Both the position numbers and the translations under genes were made by a program. DNA of 5,701 bases, from contig DFHY01000028.1 in assembly GCA_002371345.1 (NCBI GenBank), positions 55,653 to 61,353 of the forward strand, written 5' to 3'. The notes beneath the pieces were generated by a model. The model saw nothing but the letters and a program-made list of their open reading frames with translations, was not told where the DNA came from and did no database searches. The DNA comes from Lachnospiraceae bacterium UBA3711 (GTDB taxonomy: Bacteria > Bacillota > Clostridia > Lachnospirales > Lachnospiraceae). Below, one piece after another: positions 1 to 5,701 of the stretch (position 1 is its first letter; every line of letters starts with the position of its first letter).

Positions 1-31
1 TGTGTATAATAATTTGCAGCTATCCAGCCCC

Positions 32-41
32 CTGTATACAG
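32..41. repeat. Perfect 10-base palindrome CTGTATACAG
   Basis: A perfect dyad about 90 bases downstream of the LysR stop codon. It could be half of an operator for a neighbouring gene beyond the left edge, or chance. The lack of any T-run or flanking stem argues against a terminator. Confidence 0.25.
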
Positions 42-83
42 TCATTATTCAGGACGACAAGCCTGCGTGTCGGACGGATCCCG

Positions 84-123
84 GCTGTTCACCATCTTTT
101 TACTGTGGAGGCCGGTAAACAGC
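84..123 (-). repeat. Imperfect inverted repeat just after the LysR stop
   Basis: GCTGTTTACC (123-114, minus strand) pairs with GGTGAACAGC (93-84) as a 10-base stem with one G-U wobble and a loop of about 20 bases. The one mismatch is a wobble pair only in the minus-strand transcript, which fits an RNA hairpin at the operon's 3' end. No T-run follows, so it is not a standard intrinsic terminator; it could protect the 3' end of the transcript or be chance. Confidence 0.35.
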
Positions 124-129
124 TGCCTG

Positions 130-1023
130 TCATGAACAGTTCGCGCGCAGGAACCTGACAAATTCCCTGCGGAGTTCTCCCGGAATGTCGCTCTTTCTCT
201 GAATGATATAAAACTTCCGTTCAGCGCAGCCCTCAGGCAGTTCAAAACGCAGCACGCGCTTTGCCTGTACAAACTCCTCGGCAGCCCTTGACGAGATGAA
301 CGATATCCCAAGGCCTTCAGAAACCATCTTTTTAATGGCCTCCTGATCATTGATCCTGGCTACGACATGAAGCATGTCCTCATCGATATTCTCAGCCGCC
401 ATGTACTGATCAGCCGCCTTGAGGCTTCCGCTCCCGTCCTCCCTGAGAATGATCGGCTGATCCAGAAGCTCCGAAACCTTCGCTCCTCTCTCTTTCATTT
501 CAAGGAAGAACGGACTGACCGGAGTTATCAGCACCATCTCGTCCGTACACAGCACCCTTGCCTCAAGTTCCTCCGACTCAGGCTCTCTGCCTGTCAGTCC
601 GAGATCATACAGTCCGTCCAGAACCCCTCTCTCGGCTCCGGCGCTGTCGCTCTGGTGTATAGAGAAGTATACCTCCGGGTGTTCCCTGCCGAACAGCTTC
701 AGCACGGAAGGAAGGATATAGGCCGACGGGATAGTGGAAGCGCTGATAGACAGGATGCTGTGACCCATCCCCGAGCAGTTCGCCACCATCTTATCCCTTA
801 GAGCAAGTATATCCTCAGCGTATGTGTACAGCCGCATGCCCGAGGCAGTAATCTCTATCCGGCGTGTAGTCCTCATTACCAGTCTGGTCCCAAGTTCCTC
901 CTCAAGCTGCCTTATGTGCTGGCTCACCGTCGGCTGTGACAGAAACAGGTTCTGCGACGCGTCGGTAAAGCTTCCCGTGCGCACGACCTCTACAAATGTT
1001 TTTAACTGTTTGAATTCCATCAT
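130..1023 (-). CDS. LysR-type transcriptional regulator
   Basis: A full-length LysR regulator of 297 residues, the usual size for the family. The winged helix-turn-helix is at about residues 4-63: F4-K5-Q6-L7 opens the first helix, and the recognition helix runs about S29-L40 (SQPTVSQHIRQL). A linker helix follows at about 64-85. The effector-binding domain runs from about 89 to the end, beginning with a typical strand (LSISASTIP) and containing a REDGSGS segment like the REPGSGT motif of CysL/YeiE-like regulators. The protein should act in the cytoplasm as a dimer or tetramer; effector and targets are unknown. Two ATGs lie side by side (1023 and 1020). GGAAG at 1032-1028 is 4 bases from the first and 7 from the second, so Met2 (MEFKQL) may be the true start. 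The gene begins 12 bases after the second transporter's stop and has no visible promoter of its own, so it is probably co-transcribed. It may regulate this operon, or an unrelated sulfur or selenium-type pathway as some relatives do; the sequence does not decide. Confidence 0.93.
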   Translation of the reverse strand: MMEFKQLKTFVEVVRTGSFTDASQNLFLSQPTVSQHIRQLEEELGTRLVMRTTRRIEITASGMRLYTYAEDILALRDKMVANCSGMGHSILSISASTIPSAYILPSVLKLFGREHPEVYFSIHQSDSAGAERGVLDGLYDLGLTGREPESEELEARVLCTDEMVLITPVSPFFLEMKERGAKVSELLDQPIILREDGSGSLKAADQYMAAENIDEDMLHVVARINDQEAIKKMVSEGLGISFISSRAAEEFVQAKRVLRFELPEGCAERKFYIIQRKSDIPGELRREFVRFLRANCS

Positions 1024-1027
1024 TAAT

Positions 1028-1032
1028 CTTCC
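1028..1032 (-). promoter_or_regulatory. Ribosome binding site of the LysR gene
   Basis: GGAAG lies in the 12-base gap between the second transporter's stop codon (TGA, 1038-1036) and the LysR start. It is 4 bases from the ATG at 1023 and 7 from the ATG at 1020, which favours the second start. A ribosome ending at 1036 sits on top of this site, so translation is probably coupled. Confidence 0.6.
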
Positions 1033-1035
1033 GCG

Positions 1036-3222
1036 TCAGATATCCACTCTCTGCCGCTCCACCAGCTTCGCGAAGAGACCGCCCTTGGCAATAAGCTCAT
1101 CATAGGTCCCCTCTTCCGCAATACGTCCTTCATCCATCATGAGGATCCTGTCGCAGTTGCGGATGGTCGACAGCCTGTGAGCGATCACGATCCTGGTGCA
1201 CTTGAGGGTATCGAGAGAGTCGGACACAATCTTCTGTGTGATATTGTCGAGCGCGCTGGTCGCCTCATCAAACATCAGTATTGACGGCTTTCCGGCGATA
1301 GCCCTGGCAATCATCAGTCTCTGCTTCTGCCCTCCGGATATTCCTCCGCCGCCCTCCTGGATAAGTGTGTTCATACCCATCGGCATGCGTTCGATGTCCT
1401 CTTTCATTCCGACCATCTCGGCGACTTTCCAGGCCTCATCCACAGTCATGGACGGGTTTGATATCGATATGTTTGAATATATATTGCCCTGGAACAGGTT
1501 TCCTGCCTGAAGAACCACTCCGATCTTTTTTCTCAGGGACTTCAGATCAAGCATCTGGATATCCCTTCCGTCATAGTATATGCCGCCCTTTCCCGGACTC
1601 TCGAATCCCAGGAGCAGCCTGAGCAGCGTTGACTTTCCGCAGCCGGTCCTTCCTACTATGGCGACATATTCACCTTTCTTTATCTTCAGGGACAGATTCT
1701 TAAGCACATAAGGCATGGTATCGGTATACCGGAACGAAACCCTGTTGATCTCTATGCTTCCGCCGAGGTTCTCGAGCACCTCCTTGTCCTCCTGCTCCTC
1801 AGGTGCTGTTTCAAACAGCGGCATAGCCATATTCAGGGACGGTTTTATACCCGCAACCGCCGCGGCGACGCCTACAAGCCCGGTAAATGCTCCCGACACA
1901 AGCGCGTACGCAGCGTTGAAAGCAACGTAATCCGCTGCAGACACCCCGCCCTTAAGCGCCAGATAGTACATCACCACCGTTCCGATAAGGGTTATCATCT
2001 GCGACAGAGGCGCGCTCATCTTGATAAGGAAAGGCGGATTATATGCCAGCTGCGCCGACGGCGCGTATATCTGGGCCCATTTCGCGAATGCCCTCTTCTC
2101 GGCACCTGCTACCTTGATCTTTGGTATGCCGTTGAGAAGTGCGAGCACCATGCCGGTTTCCTTGCTGTCATTCTCCATTCTTCTCTGTGTGACGCCCATC
2201 TGCAGAAGCGCAGTCGCAAGCGACAGGCCTGCGGTCAGCAGAGTGAGAACCAGAGCGGGCACCAGCAGGGACGGCGCGTAATTGAAGATCTGGAACAAAT
2301 AAACCAGGGAAAATATGGCCGTCAGCATCACTGAGAAGAATGTCGATGATATCGTCGAGCAGACTGTCGTCACCGCCGATACCCTGCTTGTAAGCTCACC
2401 TGAGTTAAACCTCGAGAAAAATGAGATAGGCAGCGACAGTATCCTCATCATAGCCGCGCTCTCAACCTGAAGATTAAGCTGACTCTGTATATTCTGCCCG
2501 AATATACTCTTGACCAGGTCAAACATCTGGCGGGACATCTCCGACAGCAGAAGAACCAGAACCATGCAGATAAGCACCATTCTGTTTCCCGCCTTCAGAA
2601 AACTGTCGTCATATATCTTTCGCGTGATTGCCGGTCCCATAGTCTGAACCAGAGTGACAGCACCGGTCAGCGCGAACATCCAGATATAATCTCTCGGACG
2701 AAGCAGCGATATCACATACGCCACAACCTCGCGCAGCCGTATCTTCTTAAGAGGAAACGGTTTGTAGAAACACAGCGCGTCCTCGCTGAGAGTCTTTGCG
2801 GTTTTCGCGTTTACGTCCTCCCGGCTGCCGTTTGCCGGATCGACGATCAGATATCCCTTCAGTTTTCCCGGAATCAGCGCGACAACAGACCCGTCCTTCC
2901 TGGTTCCGAGCATCGCGCCGCTCGCGTCCTTATACCAATGCTCCGTAAGGCGGACCTGACGGTGCAGAATGCCTGAAGGTCTCAGCAGATACTCCAGGAT
3001 ATCTTTTGAGTCCTCCATGCCCTCCGGTATCTTCCTGGCATGTACGCGATAGTACTTCAGAATCTCTCCCACAGCCCTTGTAGCCAGCTCCCGGTCGGAC
3101 TCAAACAGCACTTCTATTTTTTTGTTCCCGCTGACCGCATTTGCCATCCGGGCGTAAGCGTCGGACAGAATATCATCGTCATTCTTCACCCGAAGCCTGA
3201 TCTGCTCATCAAACCATCCCAA
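1036..3222 (-). CDS. NHLP/NHLM-type peptide export ABC transporter, permease/ATPase subunit without protease
   Basis: An inner-membrane ABC half-transporter of 728 residues, probable partner of the C39 exporter encoded just upstream. Residues 1 to about 165 form a soluble N-terminal region that includes a WYKDASGAMLG stretch. It lacks the paired Cys, His and Asp motifs of a C39 protease; such a region of unclear role is typical of the second NHLM transporter. The membrane domain spans about 175-460, with hydrophobic segments near 180-200, 214-228, 294-313, 317-340, 405-424 and 433-458. The ATPase domain shows an aromatic A-loop (Y499), Walker A at 524-532 (GRTGCGKST), Q-loop Q572, signature ISGGQ at 628-632, Walker B with catalytic E653 (ILMFDE), D-loop SALD 656-659 and switch His682. 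All are intact; Ile replaces the first Leu of LSGGQ. The start is TTG, set by GGAAGGAG 10 bases upstream; the next in-frame ATG is codon 26. The gap to the upstream gene is 21 bases. The NHLP/NHLM assignment rests on the pairing and architecture; the exported substrate is unknown. Confidence 0.88.
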   Translation of the reverse strand: MGWFDEQIRLRVKNDDDILSDAYARMANAVSGNKKIEVLFESDRELATRAVGEILKYYRVHARKIPEGMEDSKDILEYLLRPSGILHRQVRLTEHWYKDASGAMLGTRKDGSVVALIPGKLKGYLIVDPANGSREDVNAKTAKTLSEDALCFYKPFPLKKIRLREVVAYVISLLRPRDYIWMFALTGAVTLVQTMGPAITRKIYDDSFLKAGNRMVLICMVLVLLLSEMSRQMFDLVKSIFGQNIQSQLNLQVESAAMMRILSLPISFFSRFNSGELTSRVSAVTTVCSTISSTFFSVMLTAIFSLVYLFQIFNYAPSLLVPALVLTLLTAGLSLATALLQMGVTQRRMENDSKETGMVLALLNGIPKIKVAGAEKRAFAKWAQIYAPSAQLAYNPPFLIKMSAPLSQMITLIGTVVMYYLALKGGVSAADYVAFNAAYALVSGAFTGLVGVAAAVAGIKPSLNMAMPLFETAPEEQEDKEVLENLGGSIEINRVSFRYTDTMPYVLKNLSLKIKKGEYVAIVGRTGCGKSTLLRLLLGFESPGKGGIYYDGRDIQMLDLKSLRKKIGVVLQAGNLFQGNIYSNISISNPSMTVDEAWKVAEMVGMKEDIERMPMGMNTLIQEGGGGISGGQKQRLMIARAIAGKPSILMFDEATSALDNITQKIVSDSLDTLKCTRIVIAHRLSTIRNCDRILMMDEGRIAEEGTYDELIAKGGLFAKLVERQRVDI

Positions 3223-3232
3223 AGTGATGCCG

Positions 3233-3240
3233 CTCCTTCC
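3233..3240 (-). promoter_or_regulatory. Strong ribosome binding site that sets a TTG start
   Basis: GGAAGGAG lies in the 21-base gap after the C39 exporter's stop (TAA, 3246-3244), with 10 bases between it and the TTG at 3222. That stop codon is in the same frame as the downstream gene and no in-frame ATG lies between it and codon 26, so this site supports TTG initiation. An out-of-frame ATG at 3217 opens only ATG-GTT-TGA and is 15 bases away, so it is a poor alternative. Confidence 0.75.
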
Positions 3241-3243
3241 GTA

Positions 3244-5439
3244 TTATTCGCTGGTGACCAGCTGTTTGTAGAGGCCGCCCTTTTTGTACAATTCTTCATG
3301 GGTTCCGCGCTCGACCACATGTCCCTGATCCATCACTATGATCTCATCACAGTCACGGATCGTCGAAAGTCTGTGCGCCACCACTATACAGGTGATTCCT
3401 CTCTCATGCACCGACTGGACTACCTCTGCCTCAGTTCTGGCATCCAGCGCGCTCGTCGCCTCATCCATAATCAGGACCGTCGGATCCTGCGCGAGCACTC
3501 TCGCAATCTCAAGCCTCTGCCTCTGTCCGCCGGACAGATCCTTACCGTTCTCGCGCAGCACGTAATTGTAGCCGCCGTCCCTCTCAATGATGTCGGAGTG
3601 GATGCTGGCATCACGTGCGGCGAGGATCACCTCGAAGTTTTCTATGGAGTTATCCCACATCTTGATGTTCTGGGCGATCGTGTCCTCGAACAGGGTTACC
3701 TCCTGATCAACCTTTGCTACGGATCCTGTGAACAGATTCCTGTCTATATCCTCAAGCCTCTTCCCGTCAAACAGAATCTCTCCGCTCCAGGGCTTGTACA
3801 GGCCGGTAAGCAGCTTCGCGAGCGTTGACTTGCCGCAGCCTGACGCGCCGACGAAGGCGATCTTCTGTCCCGGCTCTACGGTGAGGCTGAAGTTCTCGAT
3901 AAGAGGCTTCGCAAGCGGAGAATACCCGAAGGTCACATTCTTCATCTCAACCCTGCCGCTGAGCTTCGTGTAGCTGATATCCTCATTCAGGCTCAGTGAT
4001 TCAGGCTGCACGTCGGTCTTATACTCAAGAACATCCTCGATGCGCTCCATATCAGTGCGCATCTCACGGATGAGGTCGCGGGCAGAGGTGAGCTCCGTAA
4101 CAGGCGCGGTAAAGTTCGACAGAAGTGTCTGGAAGCCGAACAGCATACCGACGGAGAAGCTGCCGGACATCGTGAAGAGGAGGCCGAGGGCAAGGATAAT
4201 ATCATTCGTCAGCTGGGTTACGAACCCAAGAAGCAGTCCGTAATACTGGGTGATATTCTGGCTTGTCATCTCCTGACGGTTTACCGACGCCTGATATCCG
4301 GCCCATTTGCTGAAGAACTCATCCTCGACGCCGCTGGCCTTGATAGTCTCGATCATCTCGATTCCTGAGACCGTGGCAGACTGCAGCTTAGCCGCGTCAC
4401 GCAGCATGACTCTGGAAATGTTGATCTTCTTGTTGGAAATATACTTGGACAGCATGCTGTTGACCAGTATGGACGCCACGCCGATCATCGACAGAATCCA
4501 GTTGTAGCGGATCATGACAAACAGGTAGAAGAACATCATCCCCACATTAAGGATCAGAGGCGTGAACGTATTGATCATCGTCGACGCGATCGATGCGTTT
4601 GTCTTCTTGCGCATCGCTATGTCCCCGGTCTGCCTTTGCGAGAAGAACTCTACAGGCAGGCGGAGTACGTGCCACATATATTCACTGTTTGATGTTACAG
4701 CCAGCTTCCCCTCCATCCTCAGGGAGAAGATCCTGTCAACCACAGCCGCTGCCATCTGTATCACAGCGAGCGATGCGGTAATGAACATAAAAGGCATGAC
4801 CCATTCCGGCTTCTTCCCGGGGAGCAGCCAGTCCAGAAATACTCTCTGGACGGCGGGATTAACCATACCGACCAGCGCGGTGACAGCGGACAGAATCACC
4901 GCGAACAAAAATGACGGTCCGAGCCCTCTCATCTTCCTGCGGACAAAGCCCATGATGCTCTTCGGGCTCCCCTCGGGCACAAAATTCTCTCCCGGGGACA
5001 TCTCGATCATAATCCCGGAGAAGCTGCTCTCAAATTCCTCTTTCGAAACCTCAACATGGCCTCTGGCAGGATCATTGAGCACCGCTCTCCCCTTCCGGAA
5101 GCCATCCAGTACCACGAAGTGGTTAAAATTCCAGAACAGTATGCACGGAAAGATTCCCTCCTTCTCAAGATAGGAGGCCTCCACCTTGTATCCGTCCGCG
5201 TTCAGTCCGTAGTTAATTGCCGCGCGGCGGATATAGTTCGCGTTTGAACCGTCTCTCGATACTCCGCAGTCCTTCCGCACCTTCTCAAGAGGGATCCACT
5301 TCCCGTAATACGCCAGAATCATATCCAGGCAGGCAGCTCCGCACTCAAGCGCTTCAAGCTGCATAATTACGGGAACCTTGGCCACCCTTCGGCCGGTAAC
5401 CGGCTCCACGGCGTACTTCTTACTCTTCCACATTCCCAT
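3244..5439 (-). CDS. NHLP-type peptidase-containing ABC exporter (C39 peptidase/permease/ATPase)
   Basis: An inner-membrane exporter of 731 residues that should cleave the leader of a peptide precursor and drive export of the mature peptide. The C39 cysteine protease domain covers about 20-148: oxyanion Gln27, catalytic Cys33 in QLEALECGAAC, His107 in FNHFVVLDG and Asp123 in NDPARG, so it looks active. The membrane domain spans about 165-450, with hydrophobic segments near 176-197, 214-234, 294-311, 314-330, 399-424 and 428-446. The ATPase domain is complete: A-loop Y506, Walker A 531-539 (GASGCGKST), Q-loop Q579, signature LSGGQ 635-639, Walker B with E660 (VLIMDE), D-loop SALD 663-666 and switch His689. 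The length fits the family. The start at ATG 5439 is 5 bases after the stop of the short adaptor-like gene. Its only Shine-Dalgarno match is a weak AGGT 11 bases upstream, so translation probably depends on coupling; Met3 is another possible start. C39 exporters usually cut after GG or GA; the substrate is not encoded here. Confidence 0.93.
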   Translation of the reverse strand: MGMWKSKKYAVEPVTGRRVAKVPVIMQLEALECGAACLDMILAYYGKWIPLEKVRKDCGVSRDGSNANYIRRAAINYGLNADGYKVEASYLEKEGIFPCILFWNFNHFVVLDGFRKGRAVLNDPARGHVEVSKEEFESSFSGIMIEMSPGENFVPEGSPKSIMGFVRRKMRGLGPSFLFAVILSAVTALVGMVNPAVQRVFLDWLLPGKKPEWVMPFMFITASLAVIQMAAAVVDRIFSLRMEGKLAVTSNSEYMWHVLRLPVEFFSQRQTGDIAMRKKTNASIASTMINTFTPLILNVGMMFFYLFVMIRYNWILSMIGVASILVNSMLSKYISNKKINISRVMLRDAAKLQSATVSGIEMIETIKASGVEDEFFSKWAGYQASVNRQEMTSQNITQYYGLLLGFVTQLTNDIILALGLLFTMSGSFSVGMLFGFQTLLSNFTAPVTELTSARDLIREMRTDMERIEDVLEYKTDVQPESLSLNEDISYTKLSGRVEMKNVTFGYSPLAKPLIENFSLTVEPGQKIAFVGASGCGKSTLAKLLTGLYKPWSGEILFDGKRLEDIDRNLFTGSVAKVDQEVTLFEDTIAQNIKMWDNSIENFEVILAARDASIHSDIIERDGGYNYVLRENGKDLSGGQRQRLEIARVLAQDPTVLIMDEATSALDARTEAEVVQSVHERGITCIVVAHRLSTIRDCDEIIVMDQGHVVERGTHEELYKKGGLYKQLVTSE

Positions 5440-5444
5440 CTGTG

Positions 5445-5701
5445 TTAATTACCTATATTCCCGTCAGTCAGGAACGATGCAGGCGCGACATGTTCTGTCT
5501 GAACCTGCCCGTTCGCTTTGGTCGTCTCAATCTCAACTCTGGACGCGTAAGCCCAGATAACGCCCGCACACAGCAGCACCACCATCGCCACTACAAGAAG
5601 CCACATACCCGGCGTGGTTACCCTGATATAATCGTCGACCTGCTCCGGAGACGATATTCTCAAAGGTTTCTTCACAGGCTGCCCCTGCGGCGGCTCCGGG
5701 C
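5445..5701 (-). CDS. Short HlyD-like membrane fusion protein fragment, 5' end at or beyond window edge
   Basis: A small membrane protein resembling only the N-terminus of an NHLP-system HlyD-type adaptor. From a possible GTG start at 5675 it has 76 residues: KKPLRISSPEQVDDYIRVT (compare the SSPEQL motif before the membrane anchor of NHLP secretion proteins), a membrane helix at about 24-45 (MWLLVVAMVVLLCAGVIWAY), then about 31 outside residues ending PASFLTDGNIGN. The frame stays open to the window edge and reads PEPPQGQP before the GTG, so the true start may lie further right; AGGGG, 6 bases before the GTG, is a possible binding site. Family adaptors usually have a lipoyl/beta-barrel body of a hundred or more residues after the helix; here it is missing, and the exporter gene begins 5 bases after the TAA. 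It could be an internally deleted adaptor, a naturally minimal accessory subunit or a decayed gene. The reading as adaptor-like is fairly sure; function is not. Confidence 0.7.
   Translation of the reverse strand, partial: PEPPQGQPVKKPLRISSPEQVDDYIRVTTPGMWLLVVAMVVLLCAGVIWAYASRVEIETTKANGQVQTEHVAPASFLTDGNIGN

Noticed and set aside
5..10. TATAAT on the plus strand as a possible -10 promoter element
   Set aside because: The -35 region would lie outside the window and no plus-strand gene follows. A single hexamer in an AT-rich stretch is weak evidence.
84..123. An intrinsic terminator for the operon
   Set aside because: The stem is plausible but the loop is about 20 bases and no T-run follows on the minus strand. 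The T-run at 97-101 is inside the loop on the plus strand.
367..801. A 144-codon open frame on the plus strand opposite the LysR gene
   Set aside because: It is fully inside a well-supported LysR coding region on the other strand and has no family features.
2730..3222. A second C39 protease at the N-terminus of the downstream transporter
   Set aside because: There is no QxxxxxCG motif and no matching His and Asp segments. The region differs from the protease domain of the upstream exporter.
3040..3828. A 262-codon open frame on the plus strand across the junction of the two transporter genes
   Set aside because: It lies opposite two clearly conserved ABC proteins, its product has no recognisable domain, and it has no convincing ribosome binding site. 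It is a by-product of codon bias in the real genes.
4562..5173. A 203-codon open frame on the plus strand opposite the C39 exporter gene
   Set aside because: It is antisense to the protease and membrane domains, with low-complexity Ser/Thr/Pro-rich content and no recognisable family.

Overview
The window looks like one minus-strand operon from a Gram-positive anaerobe of the Clostridia, possibly Lachnospiraceae-like. That placement rests on moderate GC, GGAAGGAG-type ribosome binding sites, tight gene packing and the gene set itself. It is an inference from gene style; no marker gene is present.

Reading in the direction of transcription (right to left): 5701-5445 is the 3' part of a short single-pass membrane protein. 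It resembles the N-terminus of an HlyD-type membrane fusion (adaptor) protein of the NHLP/NHLM peptide-export family, but it stops soon after its membrane helix. 5439-3244 encodes a complete peptidase-containing ABC exporter: C39 protease, membrane domain and ATPase. 3222-1036 encodes a second complete ABC half-transporter, with an N-terminal region that is not a peptidase. 1023-130 encodes a LysR-type transcriptional regulator. The gaps are 5, 21 and 12 bases, which suggests co-transcription and translational coupling. Bases 1-129 lie downstream of the last stop codon and hold no gene; they contain an imperfect hairpin and a 10-base palindrome but no convincing terminator.

The two ABC proteins match the architecture of the paired NHLP/NHLM exporters (nitrile hydratase-like or Nif11-like leader peptide systems). 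In those systems the C39 protease cuts the leader after a double-glycine-type site and the transporters, with an adaptor, export the mature modified peptide. The precursor peptide and modifying enzymes are not in the window and would be expected to the right of base 5701 or elsewhere in the genome.

The points most worth checking are the very short adaptor-like protein directly before the exporter, the LysR gene coupled to the end of the operon, the TTG start of the second transporter, and the fact that both ATPases look catalytically intact.
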